Below, in pieces: positions 54,890 to 64,000 of a DNA stretch of 64,000 bases (the stretch's first letter is position 1; each line of letters opens with the position of its first letter). This DNA comes from Narthecium ossifragum (lineage: Eukaryota; Streptophyta; Magnoliopsida; Dioscoreales; Nartheciaceae): assembly GCA_963920575.1 (NCBI GenBank), contig OY986963.1, forward strand, positions 2,084,896 through 2,148,895, written 5' to 3'. Both the position numbers and the translations under genes were made by a program. The notes beneath the pieces are model-generated. The model was given only the letters and a program-made list of their open reading frames with translations. It was not told the DNA's origin and did not search any database.

Positions 54890-55606
54890 GTGAAAACATC
54901 CGTAACTTGGAGTTAAGGTTCATGGACTAGCGTTTAAAAACCAAAGGCCACGCCAACATGGCTACTGACATGGACATGGGAGGCATATCCCCCTAAATAG
55001 TTTTGTTATAGGTATATTTTAATAATATTTTATTAAAATAATATTATTTAAAAAATCCCAATTATATTGCGTATAATCCTTGTTTTTTTCACTAGAATCG
55101 GAAAAAAAATATGAAACGTGTAGAATTGCATTGCCGTCCCTGAATACTTTGAAAATTCGTAGTTTATTTTTCTTTTTGACCAAAACCTTGAATTGACTAT
55201 CCTCAGTAATAACAAGAAAACTTGGGGTACGTCTTCCATAAAAATTAAAATTAAAAATTAAATAGCTAGTTGTGGAGTTGTTGTTCTTTGTTTCCGATGC
55301 CTTCGTCTTCTCTATGTCATCCCTTGATGCCAATACAACGCACACCAATTCAGATACAATCCAAGAGTGTTAACTTAATCTTTAATTAGCTTACATCCAA
55401 GAATATGATAAACTCGATAAATTAATGCATCTCACTACCCATCTGATCGATCATTACTAACTCGATTTATTTTTCTGCCACAATATGAAACTGAATCTCA
55501 CTAGCTAATTGTCCTACAACAAGAAATATGAGTCTAAATAACCCATATTAATTTCCAACTTATTAACGACAGGTCAAACAGATATATGTATATATTTAGG
55601 CTCTAG
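54890..55606. other. AT-rich intergenic, nothing recognised
   Basis: No family seen. Minus frames at 55019-55348 are AT-rich and lack a domain. Confidence 0.4.
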
Positions 55607-56793
55607 CTAGTTCACTTGTACGCCGGAATCATAGCTCTCCCCAGGCTGCCAATCTTGTGGTATGTTGTTGACTGGCACCACCCAAGTCTCATCTCCGTCG
55701 CCACCGCCGCTCAGAAGCATCCTTACTGACAGAGGCCCGCTCGGAGGAGAGACCACCGCCCATACTGCTCCATGGCTCCTCTCCACTAGTTTGCATGTCA
55801 AGTTCACAGTCTGCACACGTACACATCGAAAGATATATAGAGAGGTTAATTTATATATCCGTAAGATCCGTGCATGGTTGTTTCATAATTAATCATATAT
55901 AGTATATATACCTCACATAGCTGAACAGCAGTGATATCCTTGTCACCTTGCTGGTACTCTATCAGGAAGGCCAAGTAGCCAGGGAAGTTGCTGGCCTCAT
56001 CAATCCTGAAGGTGATGTTCTTATATGGGTAGCTGCAAGAAACCCTGGAAAGAGATCGAACTTCTCTGGTAAACAAAGTTGTCTATCTTAACTTTTTTAC
56101 AGAAATATTTATGTCATCACATATACCGGCGGAATTCAATGCCAACACCACCAAGAGCAAGCAGGGCAGCACCGGCGTCTGCAGTCTGACCCATCGCGGC
56201 GAAGGCACGCTGGCTCAGAATGAAGTCGGTGTTGCCGCTCGCTCCCGAATCAGTGATCACAACCGTCACGCCATTGTCCGAGCAGTAGTAGCTATTGGTG
56301 CATCTCACCTTTAATTACAACGATCGAAAAACAAGAGCTAAAGTCATACAAAAAGCAATTTGCAACATGGCTTCATGAACTAATAATGGCATACATGCAT
56401 ATATATATATATATATATATATGAAGATCACCTGGTAGCATGCACCACAGCCAACACCATTCCTGTAGAGACTGGAGGCAGCAGATACATCACCTCCATT
56501 AAGTGTTGCTCCAAATGATTTGTACCCACAAGCCCCAACTGAGTCATCAGATCAAACAATATGATCAATTGATCATAGCTAGAGAAAGACATGCATATAC
56601 GAGAAGAGATCAGGTATATATAAAGATGGGTCATGAATTAACCTGAAGTCCCCTGCTGGCTAGAGTCTGGATAATAAACAGCAGTTGATTGAGTACTGAA
56701 GCAGTCAGTGCATGTGTCTCCTACAACCGGAGATAATAAGCACAGGAGCAGAGGTATGAGAAACATGAGGAGGTTCTGAGCACAGAAAGCCAT
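55607..56793 (-). CDS. EXLB1: Expansin-like B1 (EXLB)
   Basis: Five exons on the minus strand: 56793-56643, 56538-56432, 56308-56127, 56044-55912 and 55810-55607, giving 258 aa. The signal peptide is at residues 1-25 ([20 protein letters not shown], then SPVVG), so the product is secreted to the cell wall. The expansin double-psi beta-barrel domain follows: [34 protein letters not shown] and [20 protein letters not shown]. The C-terminal cellulose-binding-like domain has [26 protein letters not shown] and [20 protein letters not shown]. The EXLB family is known from sequence; wall-loosening activity of expansin-like B proteins is not well shown, and the HFD catalytic-site motif of true alpha/beta expansins is not seen. 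The start is the ATG before the signal peptide; an in-frame upstream ATG at 56829 would only add 12 residues before it. A TATA box lies 76 bases upstream. Confidence 0.9.
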
Positions 56794-56868
56794 TGTATTG
56801 AAGCGAATGATCAAAGAGCTATCTAGCAAGGAAGCAGAGGTGATGAAGAGGAAGGACCTCGAATGGGG

Positions 56869-56876
56869 TATTTATA
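56869..56876 (-). promoter_or_regulatory. TATA box of EXLB1
   Basis: TATAAATA on the minus strand (plus strand TATTTATA), 76-83 bases before the ATG at 56793, followed by a purine-rich leader. It suits a 5' leader of about 45 bases. Confidence 0.65.
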
Positions 56877-57105
56877 GTCAAAAGTAGAGCAGAGCTTCTT
56901 CTCATTCTGGTAAAGCTAGAGGATTTGACCCTAAATTAAAGTACTAAAAAGTGAGTTCTATGTTTGACATTCAAATGGATGAGATAGTCCATAACTAATC
57001 ACCTTTTGGATTTCAAAATCAGGGTTGTTAGGACTTCCTGTAATGAGCTTTTCCACCATATCCAGAAAAGTAGTATCAATATATATATGCCTATAGCATA
57101 TTCTC

Positions 57106-57107
57106 TT

Positions 57108-57148
<41 letters not shown>
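57106..57148. repeat. (TA)n microsatellite
   Basis: About 20 TA units upstream of EXLB1. The rest of 56877-57980 has no recognised gene; the frame 57291-57476 has no family. Confidence 0.9.
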
Positions 57149-57151
<3 letters not shown>

Positions 57152-57984
57152 CCTCTGTTTCCAAATTCCTAATTTTTACTGCTATATTATATATATTTCG
57201 TTTCATCTCCTATTGTGGAGGATACTGACATCCATAATAAGGGCATCTTGAAGAAGGAAAAAGAGAAACGGTATTCTTTCTTCTTCTTTCTTGGAAGGTG
57301 TTCTTATCTGGACCTTATCTTCCAGTGCTGAAGATGGAAAAATGGTGGAATTGGAATGGTGCTTGAGTACCAAAAACCCTGTGAATGTTAGGCAGGTGAG
57401 CACAAAGCTAGGCCACCCTCCCAAGGGATTGAGATTGCCACTTCTGTGTGTCATGCATCAGCATCAAGGGCTTTGAGTTCATAAGCCATCTGGAAGGTGA
57501 GAGGAAACACTCATTCTAAGCTAGCTATTCAGAATGGTCTACCTATGTATGAATGAGATCTCATTCTCAAGGCCTAAGACTTATTTAATTTGTCTTGCTT
57601 CTGAAACAATCAAATCAGTTAGGACTTAGGCGGATCCAAGCACGCTGAGCCCCGGTGAACTGTCAATCCTAATCCATATATGACTATATGAGGACATCAT
57701 CACCAATATGACATGGATGATAGTATATATCTAGAATTAGAACTGATAACAGCCTCGCTAGGCAGGCATTATTTAGTGTCGTATTTGCCTATGTCATGGC
57801 ATGATCACACCTGGCCTCCTAGCTTGGATACAGAATGAGAGCAAGCTGATTAATTAAGATGCAGGTGGTCCTAAAATAGCATGGAAGGTGGCAACTATGA
57901 GTACAGCATTTCCACAAAAGAGGAAGCTCCAACATGTAGCAATTATACATGCACTTGTTAACCTTTGCATGCGTCTGTAATCAT

Positions 57985-58050
57985 TGTAGTTTTTTATTTT
58001 ATTTTATTTTATTAGTTCAGCCCGAAGGCTGGTATTACCTGTAATCATTC
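57985..58050 (-). mobile_element. LINE 3'-end fragment
   Basis: TTATTTTATTTTATTAGTTC followed by AGCCCGAAGGCTGG resembles the T-tract plus AGCCTGAAGGCT at 17203-17240, a shared 3' end of one LINE family, here very short. Confidence 0.4.
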
Positions 58051-58649
58051 TGGTTTTTTTCTTGACCAGTTGATGACCCGGCTTACATCAGTGATAACCT
58101 GAAGCACTAGGGACAGACCCCTGGACTCTAACCCGGAGCACCAGGGACAGACCCTGTAGACTCTGTCTTTCAAAACAGAATGGAGTGCGCTTGCATGACG
58201 TGCAATTCAATCAACATGATTGTTTTCTTCTTGAGGAATGTACCTGATATGGAATTCGCTGAGGTGACAAGACTATGTAATCATTCTATTTGCTAACTAT
58301 GGTTTATGAACAGCCAGTACCCCCTCACTGCTAATTTCTTGTTCACCAGTTTAATTTGGCCTGTTAACCAGTAAATGTTGTTTTGTTATGCACAAAAGCT
58401 TTAACTACAGAGCGGCGAGACTAGCAGCAATTTGCCAAATTAAGTATCAAGAACACACCTATTTTTTTCGTTTTTCCCCTTCTTCTTTAATCTGGTGCGT
58501 GGTTGAGTTAACTAGATACACTTTATGAAGTACAAATTTGGTAGTTAATACATAGTACTCTTATGATCAATATGGCCTAATTCTCCTCTTCTTCTTCCCA
58601 TCAATTAATTATAAACCTTGTGAAAACTCATGATTAATTGGAAGGTAAA

Positions 58650-59157
58650 ATATCATGATTTGCGCATAGATAATGCATGCATACAGCTTGCCGGAGTTAT
58701 TCGAGCAGATGCTGCTCTTCTTGGGGGCGTCGCATGTCTTGGTGCTGCCTTCTTTCTTAATGAGTCGTCTCCAGTCTTATGCTGGCAAGGTGTTTGTGTG
58801 GTGACCTCTGTGATGGAAGCGGATATTCAGACAATTGATGGTGGCTTGCAGGAGTCATGACGGAGGGGAGTTGAGTCATTTATCGTCGAATCTGACTCGC
58901 TCGTTACCATCGGCTACATCAGCGGTAGATTTGCTTGGCCCAGAGACCTTTTATCCCCTCTGTCTTCTGTTTGGTGTGGCATCGCTCTTCCCAAGCATCT
59001 CCTTTATTCACATACCACATGAGTTTAACTCCGTGGCTGATGGCCTTGGATCCTCAGCGTGGATGACCCATTTGGGTCATGACCGTTGAGAGTTGTCCTT
59101 ATTGTATCTAGCCTCCGAGCTTAACTAATCAATCAATCAAAAAGAACAAGAAAAAAG
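58650..59157 (+). mobile_element. LINE 3' part with RNase H-like domain
   Basis: Two plus frames join at about 58860: LAGVIRADAALLGGVACLGA ... MEADIQTI (RNase H start, with the E of the fold) and, after a frameshift, GVESFIVESDSLVTIGYISG, then FIHIPHEFNSVADGLGSSAW, as in plant LINE RNase H (RHIPREGNxxADxLA). A poly-A-like tract ends it near 59145. The element is 5'-truncated and frame-shifted, so inactive. Confidence 0.65.
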
Positions 59158-60233
59158 CATACAGCTTGCAAATTAGTTGCATGCATGCAGCCTATATTTG
59201 CAAGCTTGGATTGCTTTTCATGTGATCATGAGAATAACCTATAAATTAACAACTTTAGGTTGGTCACAAGATGCTTGCTTTGGATCTAAGTCGTTATATT
59301 CACAAGATTTGGCTTATAAATATAGGCTATATGAGTTATGCAACCTGCAGACTGCAGTAACACAAGATCCAGAACTACTCTCACATTTATGGCTTCTTTC
59401 TTTGGTCATTCTTGTCTTGCTTTTCTCATCACACTTCCTTCAGATTTGCTTCTATGAGTTCATCGAGATTTATGTATGTAGCCTCGCGTAGAAGAAAGGT
59501 ATCTGGAGTTTGACACCAGCAGCGATATGGTATGGGAGCAATGTGCAAACAATATGTTCATCAAAATTAGACCTCTGTTCCATATTTCATCAAGATTATA
59601 GATTGTCACAAGGACAAAGAGTTGAGGGTGATGGATAGTAATGGATTTGAAGAGAAGTCTTTTAAACCTACATAGCTAGCTAATTTAACAAGGCACACAC
59701 CGCGTCCATGTCATTTCGCAGCCGGTGTCACAGCCACGGGTTCGGGATAGTGGGGGTGAGTGATCACACGGCACGGGCCACCTAGTTTCTTTATATGCTC
59801 TCTTTTGACCCGTCTCTCACGTCTCAACGCCCAGCAGCCTCCAATAGGCCCGAATCATCAGCTGTTGGATGGTGAATCAACGGGTGAGATCAAACAACAA
59901 GAAGCAAATCAAAGGTAGGACCTAGGACTAAATCTCATCCGTTGGATACTGATGATCGACAGTCGAGATTAACAATACCTTTATTTGGTTAAAAAGAGAA
60001 GTAATAAATCAGTAACGTGTCCTATTTTGACTTTAATTAGATATTTTTCTTCTGAAATTTGTCTTCCTCGTGTCGGGTGGCCACCACCAGACGTGAATTT
60101 TTTGGTTTTTAAATGGAAATGAATCACAAAAAAAATCATTAAAAAATCTAAGTAGCGTAGAGGAATCCGATTCTCTCGGGGAGAAAGAGAGACAGAGAGA
60201 GAGATGCGGCGGAGATTCCACGAATCTCCTCTG
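59158..60233. other. 5' flank of HAD gene
   Basis: No gene is seen. A 104-codon plus frame (59177-59491) has no recognised domain. A GAGA-rich leader precedes the TATA region. Confidence 0.4.
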
Positions 60234-60242
60234 CTATAAATG
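60234..60242 (+). promoter_or_regulatory. TATA box of HAD hydrolase
   Basis: CTATAAATG about 105 bases before the ATG at 60345, with a pyrimidine-rich leader (CTCCTCCACTTTCC) after it. Confidence 0.55.
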
Positions 60243-60344
60243 CTCTCCTCCACTTTCCTCTCTTCTCTTTCTTATACAGCCATCCATCATCCTTCTAGTT
60301 TTCACAAAGAAACCACCATTGGATTCATCTACGCTGTTGGGAAA

Positions 60345-63300
60345 ATGTCGGTCGTACCCAACTCCCACTCCGATGAAAGGTATCTATTCAATCTTTTCTA
60401 ATCTCTATTTTTTTTTTCTTGGAATCATGCGGCATCTCTTGCATGCGCTTCGATCCGTGTTTATGCGTTTAGATGTTTAATTTTGATTCATTACAAAAAG
60501 CCCATTTGGGTTTTTTTGCGTATTTTTCGGAGTCAACTAATTTTTTTTTTGTTCTTTGCATTTCTTGTTGGGTTCTTGCTTAGAATTGGAGATTGATGGA
60601 AAGGCTAATTAATAGCGCCCTGAAATCATCAGAACATTTTGCAAGATTAAGAAATGGATGAAGAAATAGAAGGAGAATCCATCAATGAGGTTTCAAGACT
60701 AAAATTTGTTCAATAGAGTGATTTGTGAGCCAACTATCATAGATGACCGAAGTCTACAAATTTGAGATATGAAAAATGTAGATTGGCATCATAGTGGAAA
60801 TGAGATGCTTAGTGTGTGGCTTGGCTTCTGATAAGGATTCCCTGTTAGCTGTGGTTTCAAGGAAGCAAGACCTTTGCCACAATAAGATGATAGATGTACA
60901 CGTTGGATGCATTTCACATTGTACTTGATGTTTCATACATTATGAAGATTTCATAGGTTGATTATAAGTAGTCTCTGTCTCCATGATTTTACATCAAATT
61001 GAGTCCAGCAAGCAAGTGTATGTCGACCGTAAGTGCTTCAGAATGGTCATCTGGTTTTGGTAGGAACCATAGCTACTATTGTGCATTTTTAAACGATCAT
61101 TATCCTTTTATTTCATTCTGTCCTTTCTCATGTTGTGGTTTCTTCGCCTGTAGAGTTTTGTAAGCAATGAGCTTTCAATGGCATTTAGTAGTTCTCGACA
61201 ATGTTATTCGTGATCTGACTTATGTCAAACTTAAGGCATGCTTTAGTATTCTCATTAATTAGCTCTTTCAACAAGATTAATTTGCCCCAAATTGAAGTGC
61301 TAGCTATCATTTAAGCACTTGTTGATAGCCACTTTATGCACATTCCAAAATATGAACTCCAGTAATATGTCTCTTTTAAATCCGGCACATATATAGTCGC
61401 AATAGCTACATTCCTTTATGAAAATTACCAACAATATCTGTCAGCTTTTGGATGTGGGACATATTTATCTGCTTGAAGCATGTGGTACTGGTATGCCAGG
61501 ATCATCTCTAACATTTCGTATGAGGAGCTTCATTCTATACTTGCATGTAATACATTTTCTAAAATGTCCGCATAATCACAAGCATCGTCAAATTAGTGCT
61601 GGTTCAAAGAATGGAGTAAAACCTGATGGGAATTTTACACGGAAGACAAAAATTACCATTAATCTATTCCTTGGGTTATCTACTATATGCCACCTATTTA
61701 TTACTAGCCCCGGCCTCCAAAAGAATTTACTCTGTGATGTATGTTTTACTCAGGAAGGAATTTCTTCTCCTAAGGCAAACAGGAAAGTCATACATACAAT
61801 ACAGCTCCTTTCGCTGAGATTTAAATGAAGCCCTGTTCCATTGAAAGGAATCAAATTGTGATAACCCTTTCCTGGAGATTTTTGATGTTTTCTTGCATAT
61901 CCAAGTTCCCCCTCTATCATTGCAGTTGAATAACAAATCTAAGTGATAAAAAAAGTTAATACCATTACGTTGCTCTATATCTTTGTGTAGCATTATCTGG
62001 AGGCCATAAGAATAATCCTCTGTTCAATTTAGTAGCAACAATATCTGGCTCTCTTTGCCAGAACTAACAACTAAACTTTACTGTTTTGCAGTACCTGTTC
62101 ATTATCCAAACTTGGTCCACTCGAAGCAATTTTGTTTGATATTGATGGAACATTATGTGATTCAGATCCCATTCATTTCTATGCTTTCCGTGAATTGTTG
62201 CAAGAGGTATGGTCCTTTCTTTGAATCTTAGCCATTATGATTGATTGATTGTATGACATTAAGCTTGAAGTCGAGCTCAGTTGCAATCCTGTAGTCAGTA
62301 ATATCTCTTTGCAGATTGGTTTCAACAATGGTGTCCCTATAGATGAGAACTTCTTCATTGAAAAAATCAGTGGGAAGCACAATGATGAAATTGGCAGTGC
62401 ATTATTTCCTGACTGGGATCACGAGAAGGCAATGAAATTCATGGATGATAAGGAAGCAATGTTTAGAAGGTAAAGATTCTATGGCTCCTATTCATACTGC
62501 TCTTAGCAATTGCAATTTATGTGTTCTTGTGGTACATGGAAGATATGATTCTGAATGAAGAGATATTGCAGATTGGCATCTCAGCAGTTGAAGGCTGTGA
62601 ATGGTCTTCAGAAGTTGTGCAAATGGATTGAGGATCGTGGTTTGAAGCGCGCAGCAGTGACTAATGCCCCAAGACCAAACGCTGAGCTCATGATCTCGCT
62701 TCTTGGCCTTACTGACTTCTTCCAACTCCTTGTGGTGGGGGACGAATGTGAAAGAGCTAAACCCTTCCCTGATCCATACCTGAGGGCTTTGAAGGAGCTC
62801 AAAGCATCCCCAGAACACACTTTCGTGTTTGAGGTTTGCATTCTGCGTACATAATACTTTTAGATATATTCTTTCTTCATCTATTGCCATATCCATTTGG
62901 GAATCTTCTTTGGATATATAGTTCTAGGCATATTGGTGCATTAGAGATGATTCAGATGACAGTATGTATGCTTTTTTAGACCTTTTAAGTATTTCTTCCA
63001 TCATCTACATTCTTCCAAGAGATAGGAATGTAGGTTGCTCTTTAACTACATAGCTTGTGAACTATTTTCTGCAACCAATGCTTTAGACTTGTTATATTCG
63101 CCTTCTGCCTTAACTGTCCTTGACTATGTAAGCAATTTGGTTGTCCTATTCAAGGGAAGGTTTGAAGCCCTCCTCTAGCACTAGGTTACCAAGTCTTAGT
63201 GGGGCACAAGATAAGTTCATTTGTATCATGAAGCACTCTGAATTTTGGAGGCATGTTCTAAAGCCAACCTCCATAATTTTATAATCCTAGACTGAGATGC

Positions 63301-63503
63301 TAAGTTGTTCTCTTTTGAAGGATTCTGTGTCGGGAATTAAAGCTGGTGTCGCAGCAGGAATGCCTGTAGTTGGTCTGGCGACAAGAAATCCTGAGGAATC
63401 ATTGAAGGCTGCAGGAGCCACTTTTCTAATCAAGGATTTTGAAGATCCGAAGCTTTGGAAAGCACTCGAAGAGTTGGACAGCAGTGCAACTATTACTAGC
63501 TGA
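60345..63503 (+). CDS. HAD-superfamily phosphatase (Sgpp-like)
   Basis: Five exons, 60345-60379, 62092-62206, 62315-62469, 62572-62833 and 63321-63503, encode 249 aa. It is a haloacid dehalogenase-like hydrolase of the beta-phosphoglucomutase subgroup, close in layout to plant Sgpp, a sugar-phosphate phosphatase. Catalytic motifs: FDIDGTLCDSD with nucleophile Asp28 and Asp30; Thr132 in AAVTNAP; Lys165 in ERAKPFPDPY; and FEDSVSGIKAG with Asp190 split by the last intron. A cap domain lies at about 35-105. There is no obvious transit peptide, so it is probably cytosolic. Intron 1 is 1.7 kb. The ATG in AAAATGTC opens the frame just after the leader; the short first exon is typical of this gene family. 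The exact substrate is not shown. Confidence 0.85.
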
Positions 63504-64000
63504 AAGAAGCATAAATAATGCACTGCTGGAAAAATACAAGAAAACCATACAAATTACTTTTTTTTCCATACATAACTAGATTTCAATTTACATATTTCTA
63601 CATCTGTTTATCTGTTTTGTAACTTCCCTAGGTTTTGTAATATATATGAACTCCATTGCTAGGACAGGCAATGATCATACAATCTACAAGCATTGAACCG
63701 AACAATTTATTTTCTTCAGTGGTAATTTGTTGGACTATATACTTCTTTTGTTGGTATTTCTGATTGTGATAGAGATTAAGGGCTAGTGAATCTCTAGTTT
63801 CGGTCTTGATCCACGTTGGGACGGCGGTGGATTGCCGGATCCGGTTCGGAGATGGTCGGAGGAAGGGTCGCAGAGTGGCGGGGATGCTGGGTCTGGCCTT
63901 GGATTACATCCAGGAGGCCGGAGGCGGCGGCGTTGAGCGGTGGCGGTGTCGGGTTTCGACATGTGTTCGAGCTCGGGGACGACCTCGACAAGTAGGGGTG
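63504..64000. other. 3' flank and start of GC-rich sequence
   Basis: 3' untranslated region of the HAD gene, then from about 63800 a GC-rich stretch (GGCGGTGGATTGCCGG ...) that runs off the window and may be the edge of another gene or element. Nothing can be named. Confidence 0.4.

Noticed and set aside
57291..57476. 61-codon plus frame near EXLB1
   Set aside because: No recognised domain, promoter or splice context.

Overview
This is a plant nuclear window, probably monocot. It has spliced genes with GT-AG introns, plant-type TATA boxes, Ty3/gypsy, Ty1/copia, LINE, hAT, Tourist, Helitron and Pack-MULE-like elements, and plant families such as TPS-a terpene synthase, CYP71 P450, expansin-like B and NAC. 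Very GC-rich first exons beside AT-rich introns suggest a monocot; the species cannot be named from the sequence. A run of 200 N at 35617-35816 is an assembly gap.

Layout: 1-9.2 kb is nested repeats (gypsy LTR holding a hAT element with 8-bp target duplication, a 5S-rRNA-derived Cassandra-like stretch, a solo LTR, Helitrons, decayed NAC and glycine-rich fragments, a copia LTR). 9.5-43.3 kb is a rearranged array of sesquiterpene synthase (TPS) and CYP71-type P450 copies. Only two members are intact: a 558-aa TPS (22025-25016, seven exons) and a 514-aa P450 (36143-38135, two exons). The rest are broken: TPS-A (9620-12619, near-identical to the intact TPS but with a 1-base deletion before the DDxxD motif), P450-1 (14012-15973, frameshift, nonsense codon, GC donor), P450-3, -4 and -5 fragments, TPS-C and TPS-D fragments, an orphan exon 1, and TPS-E (40150-43289), which has lost exons 4-5 and carries unrelated DNA there. 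Between them lie minisatellites, Helitrons, a gene-capturing TIR element (31578-32858) and a replication factor C exon fragment.

43.8-64 kb is ordinary gene space: a plastid-type uL18 family protein, PIG-P (GPI-anchor synthesis), a membrane zinc-ribbon protein, a 4CL-like acyl-CoA ligase pseudogene, expansin-like B1 and a HAD-family sugar-phosphatase-like hydrolase. These are unrelated housekeeping or cell-wall genes.

How the genes may work together: the intact TPS would cyclise farnesyl diphosphate to a sesquiterpene in the cytosol, and the intact ER P450 could oxidise it, as in known TPS-CYP71 pairs. This is inference from family and proximity. The most unusual structural signals are paired GATCGATC palindromes at about 19-23 bp spacing in three different LTRs, two head-to-tail Helitrons, the Pack-MULE-like element with two captured gene pieces in opposite orientation, a bidirectional AAGTAACTACC array, a 105-bp higher-order minisatellite and a 375-bp inverted repeat.
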